A stretch of 64,000 bases of DNA from Artemia franciscana (taxonomy: Eukaryota; Arthropoda; Branchiopoda; Anostraca; Artemiidae): positions 13,120,393-13,184,392 of the forward strand of contig NC_088871.1 of NCBI RefSeq assembly GCF_032884065.1. The letters run 5' to 3'. The translations under genes and the position numbers were made by a program. Positions 1 to 13,800 of the stretch are shown in pieces. The notes under the pieces were generated by a model. It saw only the letters and a list, made by a program, of their open reading frames with translations, was not told the DNA's origin and ran no database searches. The stretch's first letter is position 1, and each line of letters begins with the position of its first letter.

Positions 1-1167
1 ATTTTGTCCCGGGTTTTTTTTTCCTATGCCGTCGATCTCAGCTTATTCCTGGAAACTGGTAAAGATCTAACCTGTGTGGTTTTTACGGAAAGTGTGGACC
101 TCAGGCTGGATTGATGAATATGACTTTACATTTTGGAAAGCTCTGCAGAACTCTTGCCTGGGGCCAAAAAGGATGGTTTTTGCTTGTCCACGAGCCAGAG
201 CCTATGGTGTGCGAAGTGAAGTGGAGTTATATAGCCTATATCAGAGAGGAGTATCTGAAGTTGTGCAGCCAAGCTTTCGTTTCATCAAACCATATTTCTG
301 CTTTCGAGTGGAAAGCTCCGTTCTAGCAGGCAAGCAGGCAGGCACCACTTTCAAATTGAAGATGGACTAAAATCTATAAGTGTTAAATATATGCTGCAGT
401 TACCCGGCCCCACAGCCAATATATCTTCTTTGAGTGATAAATAGAAAAATTTACAGAAGCAAAATTATGGTATTTTCCCACGGGTCCGAAAGTGCTGCCA
501 TCTATTATTTCTACCCATTTCTGTTCGTGATTTCAGCTGAGTTTATCATTCGGTTTTTCGAACTTGGGATTGCGGTAGAGAAATGGTATCAGATGTGCCT
601 AATAAACTTTACAAGTTCTCTCATTGCTAAAGAAATTGGATCTTATCCTTTGCTCCTTTCTAAGTTGTGACGTTAGAAAGTTGGCCTACGGCAAAAAAAA
701 AATCAACTTTTGAACTAAGACAGATAGAATTTTTTTTCGACGGCAATCGATAGCTCCTGATGAGCTGATCAAAGTATGTTGCATAAATTTAACACTTATA
801 GATTTTAGTCCATCTTCAATTTGAAAGTGGTGCCTGCCTGCTTGCCTGCTAGAACGGAGCTTTCCACTCGAAAGCAGAAACATTGTTTGATGAAACGAAA
901 GCTTGGCTGCACAACTTCAGATACTCCTCTCTGACATAGGCTACATAACTCCACTTCACTTCGCACACCATAGGCTCTGGCTCGTGGACAAGCAAAAACC
1001 ATCCTTTTTGGCCCCAGGCAAGAGTTCTGCAGAGCTTTCCAAAATGTAAAGTCATATTCATCAATCCAGCCTGAAGTCCACACTTTCCGTAAAAACCGCA
1101 CAGGTTAGACCCTTACCAGTTTCCAGGAATAAGCCGACATCGGCGGCAAAAAAAAACGGGACAAAAC
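1..1167. mobile_element. Foldback element with ~390-bp inverted arms
   Basis: Bases 1-394 and 780-1167 are near-identical reverse complements around a loop of about 385 bases. Each arm ends outward in a TTTTGTCCCG-poly-T stretch and inward in the same AAATCTATAAGTGTTAAAT block. Each arm carries the same 98-codon open frame (74-370 on + and 805-1101 on -), differing by only a few residues (for example IAYI against VAYV in the overlapping frame). I recognise no domain in it. The left arm begins at the window edge, so the element may extend further left. The structure fits a foldback DNA transposon or a head-to-head pair of one element. Target-site duplications cannot be judged because the left flank is missing. 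Confidence 0.8.
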
Positions 1168-1612
1168 CAAAGTGTTGCTCTCGCAACAAAACAAAGCAAA
1201 TTTTAACTTCAAAAAGCAAGCAAGCTAAAAATTTGCTTTAGGGGCGAGTGTATTTGCTTTAGGGGCGAGTGTATTTTTCAAATATAGGGTGTCGTAAATT
1301 TTCACTTTTTCCAATGAAGTACCACTAAAAAGATATTTTCAGAATCTAGGGGACACAAAAACTGCCAGTGTTCGTCATCCCCACTGATACCTAACCAGAA
1401 TTTAATATTTGTTTTCCCCTTTCTTCAAAGATTTTGCAAATTATTTCATTATTTTAAATGCCAAAGTATAGGTTAACAGAAAAAAAAAAAATCTAAACCA
1501 AACTTAAAATTATTCTTTTGCTCTTGTTTATTGCATTTTATGACAAACAGCTGTTTGCTTTATCAGAAACAAAGTCTGCTTTATTGAAAAAAAAAAATCG
1601 TTTGTTTTCTAG
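1168..1612. other. Upstream region of the TEX264-like gene
   Basis: AT-rich DNA with no supported coding region. A 21-bp tandem duplication (unit beginning TTTGCTTTAGGGGCGAGTG) lies at about 1232-1273. A pyrimidine tract ending in TTTTCTAG at 1605-1612, just before the ATG at 1626, looks like a 3' splice acceptor, so an untranslated first exon may lie upstream. Confidence 0.4.
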
Positions 1613-1625
1613 GTAAAAGGCAAAG

Positions 1626-1883
1626 ATGGAAGAAGAGAATCTTGTGTTTTACTTTATTTTCTTGGTACTCTGTCTCATTGCCACTGTTGGGGGATATTTC
1701 GTATACTCTGGTCTCCTTTATGCTGTTAATGTAGAAACAAAGCAGAAGGTTCTTAAAAACTTCAGAGTTGCCTATAAGTTTGCTAGGGGTCCATACAAAG
1801 AATGTGGACACCTTTTTACTGAAGCCCACTCAGTTGCGCCCAATCTGAAGACATTCGCTATCTACTATGATAATCCACAGCAG
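1626..1883 (+). CDS. TEX264: TEX264-like exon 1 (N-terminal membrane anchor)
   Basis: 86 codons from ATG (context GCAAAGATGG) to CAG, followed by the donor GTAAGA. It encodes a short acidic lumenal-type start (MEEEN), one transmembrane helix at residues ~7-30, and the first part of the GyrI-like domain ending IYYDNPQQ. It ends in phase 0. This ATG is chosen because the protein start aligns with the short N-terminus of the family and no earlier in-frame ATG follows the preceding TTTTCTAG acceptor. Confidence 0.9.
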
Positions 1884-4800
1884 GTAAGAAAATGTTTAAG
1901 ACTGTTTAAAATTATGTTTTAATAATCTGGAGAGGACAAAATGTAAGTTTGATTCGATATAGGTTTCTAGTCCTTGTTACAAATATTTTTTAAAGATCTT
2001 CTATAGACATGTCACATAAAGAAACATCGAAGGATGCAATTTATGTTGCTATTAGCTGAGTATGTTGCTCTCCAGAAAGTTCGTCAAAAATATTTTCGAC
2101 ATTGGTTTTTTGGTCATTTCCAAAAGTATCATTGTTTTTTTCTGCCACCGGGTGCAGTTATCATTGCTATTCTCTGTCATTGTGAAGAGTGTCGTCTTCT
2201 TTATTTGACGTAGGGCTAAGTGTCATGGTTTATATTTTTCATTGCAACAAATTGTCATCACTTTCGGTTATCTGTCTGTAATTGTCTAACTGAGCTTTTT
2301 ATGATTTGATGCAATAGTTGACAGGTTTTAGTTGACTATTTGCTACTTTTACTGGCCATTTGAGGAAGCAAGTTTATTATTCTTTGATTTTGCGGCTCGC
2401 ACTTGTCTTTTTTTCCTCTTTGTAAACTTGTGCCCATGTGGACCAATGCCAACTTGGCTATTTTGTGGTTGTAAAAGTGATTTCAATCAAAATATATATA
2501 TATTTAAAACAAGGTACACTTTAAAAGGCTTGCCCCAAACAATGTATCTTTTAGTCAAAAATAAAAATACCATAATAATTAAAATATAGTCCAAGAAAGA
2601 AATAATTGTCAAAGAGCACGAAATATGCCAAAACGCACAAGCTTTGAAATATTAAAAGTAGGAAAAATAGTCCAAACCTAGTATATTTTAGTCAAAAATA
2701 ATAAATGCTATACTAATTAGAACATGGTCAACACAAGAACAAGAGCTAATTAGCATATTTTAGATTGATTTAATAGGAAATCAGAGGCTTACTGCCGCTC
2801 AGGATTTAAAATAAGAGCTCTGAGTCACGATGTCCTTCTAAATGTCAAAACTCACTAAGATCCGTTCACCCACTCGTAAGTTATAAATACCTGCTTTTTT
2901 CAGATTTTTCCTCCCTTCAGCCCCCCAGATGGTCGAATCAGGGAAAACAACTTTATCAAGTCATTTTTGCAGCTCTCTGACACGCCTACCAATTTTCATT
3001 GTCCTAGCACGTCCAGAAGCATCAAACTCGCCAAAGCACTGCACTTAACTCCCCCAAAGAGAGGGAATCCAGTACGGTTACGTCAATCACGTATCAACAA
3101 CATATGCTAATTCTACCCATCAAGCGTCATCCCGATTCCTCCACTCTAAGCGTTTTTGAACATTTCTGATTTCCCCCCTCCAACTCCCCCCAATGTCAAC
3201 AGATCTGTACGGGATTTGAAATTAGAACTCTGAGACATCAGTTCCTTCTAAATATCAAATTTCATTAAGATCCGGTCACCTGTTCTTAAGTTAAAAATAC
3301 CTAAATTTTTCTAATTTTTCCAAATTAACACCCCCCCCCAGCTCCTCCAAAGAGAACGAATCCGTTCCAATTATGTCAATAACGTATCTAGAACTTGTGC
3401 TTATTCTTCCCATCAAGTTTCATCCCGATCTCTTATTTCTGTGTCCCCCCTCATACCCCCAATGTCCCCGGATCCAATTCGAGTCGAAAATGGAGCATCT
3501 GAGACATAAGATCCAATCACCTATTCGTAAGATAAAGATACCCCGATTTTCACGTTTTCCAAGAATTCCGGTTTTCCCCTCCAACTCCCCCAATGTTACA
3601 GGATCTGGTCGGAATTTAAAATAAGAGCTCTAAAGCACAAGATCCTTCTAAATATCAAATTTCATTAAGATCTGATCACCCGTTCGTGAGTTACAAATAC
3701 CTCATCCCCCCCCCCAACTCCACCAAAGAGAGCAGATCCGGTCTGGTTATGTCAGTCACGTATCTTGGACTTGTTTTTATTCTTCCCACCCAGTTTCATC
3801 CTGATCTCTCCGCTTTAAGTATCTTCTATCATTCCCGCCCCCCCCCCCCCCAATGACACTGGATTGGTTGGGATTTAAAATAAGAGATCCGAGTTTCGAG
3901 ATCCTTCTAAATATGAAGTTTCTTGAATATCCGATCACTCCTTCATAAGTTAAAAATACGTCACTTTTTCAATTTTTTTCAAAATTCAACCCCCCCCCCC
4001 CCCAACTCCCTCAAATAGAGCGGTTCCGTTCCGATTATGTCAATCTCGTATCTTGTACTTCTGATTATTTTTCCCACCAAGTTTCATCCCGATCCCTTCA
4101 CTCTAAGCGTCTCCCAAGATTTTAGGTTCCCCTCCCCCCAAACTCCCCCAATGTCACCAGATCCGGTCGATGTTTAAAATAAGAGCTTTGAGACACGATA
4201 TCCTTCTAAATATCAAATTTCATAGAGATTCGATCTCCGTTCGTAAGTTAAAAATACCTCATTTTTTCTAATTTTTCAGAATTAGCCTCCCCCCCAACTA
4301 CCCCAAAGAAAGCGGATCCCTTCCAGTTATGTCAATCACGTATCTTGGACGTGTGCTTATTTTCCCACCAAGTTTCATCTCGATCCCTCTACTCTAAGTG
4401 TTTTCCAAGATTTTAGGCCCCCTACCTCCCGCCCCGAATGTCACCAGATCCGGTTGGGATTTAAAATAAGTGCTCTCAGACACTATATCCTTCCAAAAAT
4501 CAAATTTTTTCAAATTTTTCTGATTTAACCGCCCCCCCCACTCGCCCTCCCCTATATGGTCGAATCGGAAAATAACAATTTTTAATTTAATATGGTTTGG
4601 TTCCTGATACCCCTGCCAAATTTCATCGTCCTAGCTTACCAGGAAGTGCCTAAAATAGCAAAGCTGGGACAGACCGACAGAATTTGCGATCGCTATATGT
4701 CACTTGGTAGATACCAAGTGCCATAAAAATATGTTAGAGAGCGCGAAAGTTATCAATACGCAAAAGTTGTGAAATATTAAAAGCAGGAAAAATGGTCCTA

Positions 4801-7800
4801 ACCTAGCATCTTTTAATCAAAAATAATAAATTCTGTATTACCTCAAACATAATCAGCACAAGAAAAACATGCCAAAGAGCACGAAAGTTGTCGAAAAGCA
4901 CAAGCTGTGAAGTATTAAAAACAGGAAAAAACGACCCTAATCTAGTATCTTTTAGTCAAAAATATTAAACACTATATTAATTAAAACATGTTCAGCACAA
5001 GAAGAAATTCCAAAGACCACGAAAGTTATCGAAAGGCACAAGCTGTGAAATATTAATAGCAGGAAAAATAGCCCTAACCTAGTACCGTTTAGTCAAAAAT
5101 AATAAATGCTATGTTAATTAAAACATGGTCAACACACGAAAAATTTTCCAAAGAGCACGAAAGTTATCAAAATGCACAAGCTGTGAAATATTAAAAGGAG
5201 GAAAAATAGCCCTAACCTAGTATCTTTTAGTCAATAATAATAAACACATTATTGAATAAAATATGATCAACACAAGAAAAATTTCCAAAGAGTACGAAAG
5301 TTATGGAAACGCACAAGTTGTGAAATATTAAGAGTAGGAAAATTGGCCCTAACCTAGTATCTTTAGTCAAAAACAATAAATACTATATTAATTAAAACAT
5401 GGTCAACACAAGAAAAATTGGTCAAATAGAACGAAGGTTATCAAAACGCACAAGCTGCGAAATATTAAAAGCTGGAAAAATGGCGTAATCTAGTATCTTT
5501 TAGTCAAAATAATAAACACTATATTAATTAAAACATGTTCCGCACAAGAAAAATTATAGCACGAAAGTTATCGAAACAATCCGCTGATCTCTTCGCTTTA
5601 AGCGTTTTCCAAGATTTCTGATTCCCCCCTCCGCCCCAATGACACTTGATCCAGTCGGGATTTAAAATAAAATATCTAAGTTACGAGGTCCTTCTAAAAA
5701 TAAAATTTCATTATGATATGATTACTCCTTCGTAAGGTAAAAATACCTCATTTTTTCAAATTTTTCAGAATTAACCCTAGCTCCCCCAACTCCCCCAAAG
5801 AGAGCGGATCCGTTCCGGTTATGCCAATCGTGTATCTAGGACTTGTGCTTATTTTTGCCACCAAGTTTCATCCTGATCTCTCCGCTTTAAGCGTTTTCCA
5901 AGATTTCTGATTCCCCCCTTCCCCGAATGACACTGGATCCAGTCGGGATTTAAAAAAAGATATCTAAGCTACGAGGTCCTTCTAAATATAAAATGTCATT
6001 AAGATATGATCACTCCTTCGTAAGTTAAAGCTACCTAATTTTTTCTATTTTTTTCAGAATTAACCCTAGCCCCCCCCCCCCAACTCCCTCCAATGTCACC
6101 GGATCTGGTCAGGATTTAACATAAGAGCTCTGAGACACGATATCCTTCCAAACTTTAAATTTCATTAAGATCCGATCGCTCCTTCGTAAGTTAAAAATAC
6201 TTCATTTTTTTCTAGTTTTTCAGAATTAAACCCCCCCCCCCTCCAACCCCCCCAAAAATATCAGATTGGTTCCGGTTATGTCAGTCACGTATCTAGGCCT
6301 TCTGCTTATTTTCTTATCAAGTTTTATCCCGATCCCTCCACTCTAAGCGTTTTCCAAGATTTTAGTTTCCCCCCTTCAACTCCCCCCAGTGTCATCAGAT
6401 CTGGTCGGGATTTAACATAAGAGCTCTGAGACACGATATCATTCCAAACATCAAATTTCATTAAGATCCCATCACCCGTTCCTAAGTTAAAAATACTTCA
6501 GTTTTTCCGAATTAACCCCCCCCCCCCAGATGGTCTAATCGGGAAAACGACTGTTTTGTAATTTTATCTGGTCCGGTCCCTGATACGCTTGCCAAATTTC
6601 ATCGTCCTAGCTTACCTGGAAGTGCCTAAAGTAGCAAAACTGGGACAGACAGACAGACAGAATTTGCGATCGCTATATGTCACTTGGTTAATACCAAGTG
6701 CCATAAAAGCTAAAAAACACATCAGAAATTTTCTTATATGCATTCTCTTACGTTTTTGCGAGTCCGAAAAATCAGGGGGAGGGGCAAAGTCGGTACCTCC
6801 ATATGTACAGTATTGACGGTAGGCTATAATTCCAATGAAAAATACATATAAGAATACAAGCTTATTATTCATTGGTTCTGTGGTCCATTTTTACTAATTC
6901 ATCTTCTTTGTAAACTTTAGTCTATGAGAACTATTGGTTATTCATAGTGGTGTATTATTTGGTTTTTGTTTTCTTTGTAAACGTATGTCCATATGGACTA
7001 TTGGACAATGGCTACTTGGTTATTTACTGTTTAAAAAAGTAATTTCAGAATGCAGGCTTATTATTCATCATATTATCTGCTTTTTCATCTTCTTTGTAAA
7101 TTAGAGTCCATTTGGACTCGTTGGACTTCTATGAAATTAAATAAAATAAAAAAGTTTTTTTAAATGAAAGCATGGAGCAACATTAAAACTTAAAACGAAC
7201 AGTAATTACTCCGTATATGAAAGGGGCTTTTCCTCTTCAACGCCCAGCTCTTTACGCTAAAGTTTGACTCTTTCTCTTAACTCTACTTTTAAAACAGTAA
7301 GAAACTTTAGCGTAAAGAGCGGGGCGTTGAGGAAGAAAAGCCCCTTTCATATACGGAGTAATTTCTGCTCGTTTTAAGTTTTAATATTGCTCCTTACTTT
7401 CATTAAAAAAAAAACCTTTTTTATTTAATTTCTGGACGTTTTTGAATTAATGTATGTTTTGATCTTGGCTCTCCGCACATAAATAATTAAAACGAAATTT
7501 GCATATTAATTAATTGCAATTAATCGGAAGATTTTGAGAAAAAAGGAGCGAGGGAGGAGGCCTAGTTGCCCTCCAATTTTTTGATTATTTAAAAAAAAGC
7601 AACTAGAACTTTTAATTTTTTACAAACGTTTTCATTGGTAAAAAATATACGTAACTTACGAATTAATTTATGTAACGAACTTCTATATTCGTATGTTTTT
7701 ATTGTGTGTATGAGGGGGTTCAACCCTCTTCGATAACTCGCTCTTTACCCTAAAGCTTAAATTTTGTCCCAATTTCTTAAGAATGACCTCTGAATCACAA

Positions 7801-10800
7801 AGGTCATAGAATAAATAGTTGAAATTACTGAAAATACTTTAGCGCAAAGAGTGAGGTATAACGAGGAGGTAAACCCCACATATGCGTAATAATTTTTGTT
7901 CGGTTTAAGTTTTAATGCTGCTCCTTACTTTCAGTAGAAAAAACTTTTCATATTTATTTGGTCATTATTTTTTTCAAATAATGCTAGAAAATTGAAATTC
8001 TCAGATCATTGAAATTCTCTTCCCCTATGACAAGTTTCTTGATGGAAATATCCTCCCAAGTAACCCTCCCCCCTCAAATCTCCCCCTAAACAAAAAGAAA
8101 TCCTCCTGAAAACGTCTGTACACTTCCCAGTAACCATTACTATATGTAAACACAGGTCAAAGTTTGTAACTTGCAGCCCCTCCTACGGGGACTGCGGGGG
8201 AGTAAGTCGTCCCTAAAGACATAGTTATAAGGTTTTTCGACTATGGTGAATAAAATGGCTATCTCAGAATTTTGATCTGGTGACTTTTGGGAAAAAATGA
8301 GCTTGGGAGGGGGTCTAGGTGTCCTCCAATTTTTTTGGTCACTTAAAAAGACCACTAGAACTTTTGATTTCCGATAAAATAAGCCCTCTTGCGATATTCT
8401 AGGACCACTCAGTCGATACGATAACCTCTGGGAAAAAAACAACAAATAAAAACGCATCCGTGATCTGTCTTCTGGCAAAAAATGCGAAATTCTACATTTT
8501 TGTAGATAGGAGCTAGAAACTTCTACAATAAGGTTCTCCGATACGCTGAATCTGATGGTGTGCTTTTCGTTAAGATTGTATGACTTTTAGGGGATGTTTC
8601 CTCCTATTTTCTGAAATGAGGCAAATTTTCTCAGGCTCGTAACTTTTGATGGGTATAACTGATTTTGGCGAAACTTATATATTTAAAATCAGCATTAAAA
8701 TACGATTAATTTGATGTAACTATTAGTATCAAAATTCCATTTTTTAGAGTTTCGGTTACTATTGAGCCGGGTCGCTCCTTACTACAGTTCGTTGCCGCGA
8801 ACTGTTTGAAATTTAGTCTGCTTGGTATGAAGAGGAAAAGGAAGCTCGAGGAGAGGAAGTTTACTTTAAGGTGGAGCCTAGTAAGTAGTAATAAAGTAGG
8901 GCATCCTAGGTAGAGAAAAAATTTTATCTCTTGAAAATAGGGAAATATGTTTGGGAATTAGGTACCTAAGACTTATCCATATATCTGCCCATTTTTTGAG
9001 CTTTCGTGAGGATTTGAAACCGAAAGAGTTGAGAGAAACATTTTTTTCAGTGATTATTTAATAGAAGGAACTGGTTGAAATGATATTGAATAATATAACT
9101 TTTCAGAGACAAAAGAATTTGGGTAGGAATGTTGGTATGGGCAGAGCCGTTCCTAGGGTTGGTCGTGCCCGGGAAAAAACTATTACTGTGTGTCCCTCTC
9201 GACTCAAACATAAGCAAAAAAAAAAAATCAAAGTGAAAGATTTGATCATAGCAGGCAATCTAGCAGCCATGGCACCCTCACCCTCTTCAGCTGCGGTGCT
9301 TGGAGCAGCTGACCTGGTCCCTCCTCTAGAAATGGCTCTTGCTATGGGCACACCCAATACAGGCAATTTTCTTCAGGTTCTCTCCTTTATTTGTAACCTG
9401 GAGTCTAGGTTTCTTGAAGCGCATGCGTATATTAACCATGAGCCATTTGGTCTTTTAGTACTAATGTCCCTAGTAATATTTGCCAGGGATAGAAATTTGG
9501 AGTTATTCTCGTGTTGTCTCTGCTCAGCTAATTGTGTCATATATTTTACCCTATCCCTCAAAGTGAAACCATGCATGTCTGACCTTGTGATGGTATTGGA
9601 AGGGGTATTTCACGAGTTTGCCTAACCAGAATCGTTACTACAAACAGCACCACGGGGTGGCATCGAGAAGTGGCACCCATCGAGAAATTGTAGCCTAGTA
9701 GCTGAAATTCTGATCAGTAAATAACCCATTAATAGAATTTTAATCTAATAAATATCATAATATTTCACTTGATATTAAGTAATGAATACGTCTTCTGAAG
9801 TTGGTTTTTTTTTTCTTCCCTATAGTATTTTATTACCCTCTCAATTATAGCAAGATAATCCCTAATAAATAAAGCCTCAACAGCAATTGAAATAGTTATG
9901 TTTAAGAAAGTTTTATAAATGTTTTATCTTATATTTTTATGACCGTTTTCTTTTGTGTATACATATATGTTATTAAGTGATAATTTAAAGCTATTACCCT
10001 CACTGTCATTGCCTATTAACAGTTGTTAAATTGAGAAAATGGGTAACCTTTTTGGGTAAAAAGGAATAAATTTTATCAAAGCGTGCAATGTTGACGGCGA
10101 TTATATAATAGAATCAAGTATGTGTGAGAACACCACACAAGTTTTAGCCTCTTTTCACTTTTATTGTGTTTTTAAGCAATGAAGTCATTGATTTAATGTT
10201 ATTTTGCATAATAAGATGACAAACTTAGCTGAAACAGATCGGAATTGGCATCAAGTAAGATTATCTTGGTCTATCTAAAGTTATTAAGATTGGGGTATTT
10301 TTTTGGTGAGGGGGGGGGGTATAAAACAAAAGTGGAGAAAATACATAAAAATTCTATTGCTGTGTTTGATTTTTATGCATACTTTATCTTGTAAAGAATT
10401 GCTTATCTTACCACCACTTTGTGGAGATATAATCAAAATATTACTTGATGCATTTACTTTTTGAATTCCAAGTTGTTTTTCTTAAAGATGTGTGGCTTTA
10501 AGGCTCTTTTGTTCTTAGGATTGTCAGATGCTTGTGTTGTGTAAACTTCTTTTTAAGGAACACATCAGTTAGAGCCTTGTTACACTCAAAACTTATCTTG
10601 GTTTATTTCTGGTTTCTTAAGGTGGCTCGAAAGAGCCTACGCTGTTGTGGCTCCACACATCTATTGGAACCTTATTACATTCACAACTTATTCATCATCA
10701 CAACAGTTTATATTATTTCGGCTCCACGCATCTATTGGGACGTTGTTACGTTCAAAATTTTTCACATTTCTTTCTTTTTTCTTAAGGTGGCTCCTCACAG

Positions 10801-13800
10801 TCTACGTTATTGCGTTGGTTCTGTCCTTTCTGATGATCCTCAAGCACCGAAGAATGAAGAACTGATGAAGGATTTTGAGAAGTATGGATTTAAAGAAGTA
10901 ACATTTCCAGAGATGGAATATGCTGTTTGCACCACATTCCCTTTCAATGGCACTCTCTCGCTTTTCTTGGCAACCATTAAGGTTTATCCAAAGCTGACTG
11001 AATATATTACCGTAAGTATTCAAATGAAGCATCACAGCCAAGTGAATAGGAACTTTATTGATGGCACCATTGTTATATAATGTTTCTATTGGTTTGTTTT
11101 GTATATGTATTTTTATATTTGTCATGGTGCAATACAGCTGAAAACTTCTTTATTGGCACTTGTAATTTCTTTGTGGGTAGCCAGATAAAAAAAAAAGTTT
11201 CGCTTGGTGTTTAACCGAGCAGAGCTATTGAAAAAGTGTTTTGGTGCCCTTCAAGACTGTATCCAGTATTTTAGTTCGGGGGAGTGATAAAAAAAATTTT
11301 ATAAAGAGTACCACAAGTTTGTCCCCAGCCAAAATTTTCCGGGGGTTCAAACCAAGGTACCTTTTATCCCCTAGACACAGCTCTTTTGCCTATGCATTCC
11401 TTGAATCGTCTCATTCTCAGTGTTTTTAAGTGGCTTTTCCTCTCGTTCTTCTTTTTTGGATTGTCATGAAGACGTGTTCGCATAATCTCACCACCAGAAT
11501 TAGATTCTGAGGAGTTGGTTTCTTGCTATAGGCTTGGAGCAGCACATGTCGCCTGGAATAACATTTGTAGTACATTTTCAGTCCAAAATAGTTATTTGGC
11601 AGATAATTTTTTTAATTGCATAAAATTGGGCTGCTAAAGAGAAATTTAATGCTAAAACTTCCGCATATGGGACTGAATAGGAGCTGAATAGGAAGATTTA
11701 AGGAATGTGACTACTCTACATAATGATCTCTCCGTGATTTACCGATGACAATAATATCACCTACGAAATTACGTGATCACCGCATGCCAGTGTTTTCACC
11801 TTACTGTTTAAACAATGCTTAAAATAACCGTGATTTTTGGTAGGACGTCAGTGTAAAGCTCTCACCCTGAGAGTTATCTACCAAATTTGTAACAAAAATT
11901 AGTTTTGGCTCTTTTCTGGTCAGGAGATGGTGTGGGAATTAGGTAGGTCTCCCAAAAAAAATGTAAAAATGGAAACACTGCCGCATGCAACTGAGACTAT
12001 TCCTTTAAAAAAAAACTGAGTTATAAAAAGTAACGTAAAGGACACTTCCAGGTTTCTGTTAAAGTCTAAAAAATTAAGTATTGACATTCGATTTTATAGG
12101 TAATTGTTTTAAGACGTTTTGTCTTTTCTTTTTCTGACCAGTCTTATCAAGTTCTTTTTTTGGCTGTGTTCGTTCCTAAGTTTAACCCTGAAGTGCTAAT
12201 TTGCCCTATATGAGCTTGCGATTGCCTTTTTTTTTTAAATAAATCTTATCTCACAGTAAGTTTGATTCTGACATAAACACAATACACTTAGTCAAGCGAC
12301 TTTGGTAAGTTGGCATTCACCAAGTAGCATTTACAATCTCGGAAGCGACAGTGGTCAAACATGGCTCTGAAGCATGGGCGCTCCGAAAAGCGGATGAAGA
12401 TTTGCTTGATGTTTTCCAGAGAAATTACTTTCGGATTGTTCTTGGCACCCGACTGACTGACCGTATTTCAAACAGTAGGCTGTACGAAAACTGTGGTTCA
12501 GTCCCGCTTTTTAGGGCTATAACAAGAGAAAGGTTGAGATGGCTAGGACACGTACTGTGGATGATGGATGACCGATTGCCGAAGATTGTCCTTTTCGGCC
12601 AACCGTTTAGGGATAAACGAAAAGCAGGTTGTCCGGGGTCGGGGTGGGAGGATGTCACAAAGAAAGATTAAAAAGAAATGGGAACTTCTTGGGAGAGTGT
12701 AAACAGGGACGCTTTGAATAGATTGGGATGGAGGAGGAGTATCCGCAGCTGTGTTGGTGTGTTTAATTTTTTTTACCTTTTTGTGCAAATGGAGATGGAA
12801 TATGTATACTTTTAATCATTTTTTAAAATATTTTTGCACTATCGTTGCTGTAATGTCCTAGTTCTGTACTGATAAAAATTCGCTATTTAGCATGTTTTCA
12901 GAATAACATTTCAGCAAAATCTTTTTGGTTAGATTTATTAATTCATAGAGCTCCTGGTCTCGGTTTCTTGATTGTTTTGCTTCTACTGATATTTTTAACC
13001 TTTGATCCTATAATAGGTTTGTCAAAATTAGAATTGGTTAAAGATCAGAGTCTACAACACAAAGCTCAACCTAATGGCCCTAGCAAGCTTCACTCGATCT
13101 CTCTTGTTGACCTTATATATATAGAAATATTGCGTGTTTTTTTAATTTTGATTGCAGAGGGATAATTTGGAGAGTGGTCTTAAATTACTAAATGACTAAG
13201 TGAAGTAAAAAGACACAAGTACCCATTTGACAAAGGTTTTATTCAAGGGTGGTTAAAGATGCTAATTATAATGCAAATCTATATATTGTGTAATTATATT
13301 TTATAATTTATGCATATCATGTCATTGTAATTGTACTAATTATAATGCGGGTCTAAAACTGCAATTTTACCCTCATACTGTGTACATATTGTTTGGCAAT
13401 ATTTAGCCCTTATATTGTTACCCTGTTTTTGGTAGTATGTAGCCCTCTATTTTATCCTAATATTGTCTGGCAAAGAACCCAAATAATGCTGATAGCCCAT
13501 TTTTAAAACAAAGACTACAGGTATAAATTTTAGCAGAATAGTGAGCATGTAGTATCTTGACAAATCAGAGTTGGTTATATCTTCTGGAATACGGGCAGAG
13601 GACCCTAGGGACGTAGGGTCTGAGCTGCTTCTACTGTTTCTAATCCCCAGATCTCTGTGAGGTTTTTTAATAAGAGTTAAAGAATATTGATTTGTAGGAT
13701 TTCCATCCTTCTTTTTTAGGAAAGAGACCTAACAGCTCATCCAGTGATTGAAATCTATGAGCCAAACCAGATTAAATATTTTGTGCCTTTGTCCAGACAG

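Larger units (their letters stand above)
2330..7125. repeat. Composite satellite block in intron 1
   Basis: The block reads: a flanking motif (2370-2490), almost two units of a 138-bp repeat (about 2510-2770), C-rich units (2775-4735), six to seven units of the 138-bp repeat (4738-5570), C-rich units again (5575-6715), then two to three copies of the flanking motif (6865-7125). The flanking motif contains CTTTGTAAACxTxxGTCCAT and TGGACyATTGG on both sides. Nested tandem arrays bracketed by related flanks suggest one amplified element rather than independent repeats. Confidence 0.7.
7136..8805 (-). mobile_element. Family A element, near full length
   Basis: Read on the - strand it begins with the terminal hairpin CAGTTCGCGGCAACGAACTG (8785-8804), then GTAGTAAGGAGCGACCCGG. 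It runs through a body with a sense open frame (8140-8478) and ends in the ~300-bp foldback module (7136-7432). The foldback arms contain GAGCAACATTAAAACTTAAA, TACTCCGTATATGAAAGGGG and CTCTTTACGCTAAAG. No transposase is seen, so it is probably non-autonomous. It lies in intron 1 of the TEX264-like gene, antisense to it. Confidence 0.75.

Noticed and set aside
74-370. The 98-codon frame in the foldback arm as a host gene
   Set aside because: It occurs in both arms of an inverted repeat, a second frame of similar length overlaps it, and no domain is recognised. I treat it as part of the mobile element.
4738-5570. The 138-bp array as a CRISPR
   Set aside because: The full unit repeats without unique spacers, and the genome is eukaryotic.
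9080-9625. A 181-codon + strand frame as a gene
   Set aside because: It has no recognised domain and no good splice or start context, lies in intron 1, and its end overlaps a dispersed repeat.
10532-11080. The whole 182-codon frame around exon 2 as one coding region
   Set aside because: Similarity to TEX264 begins at the AAG acceptor (10786) and ends at the GTAAGT donor (11012). The flanks are intron and tandem-repeat sequence.
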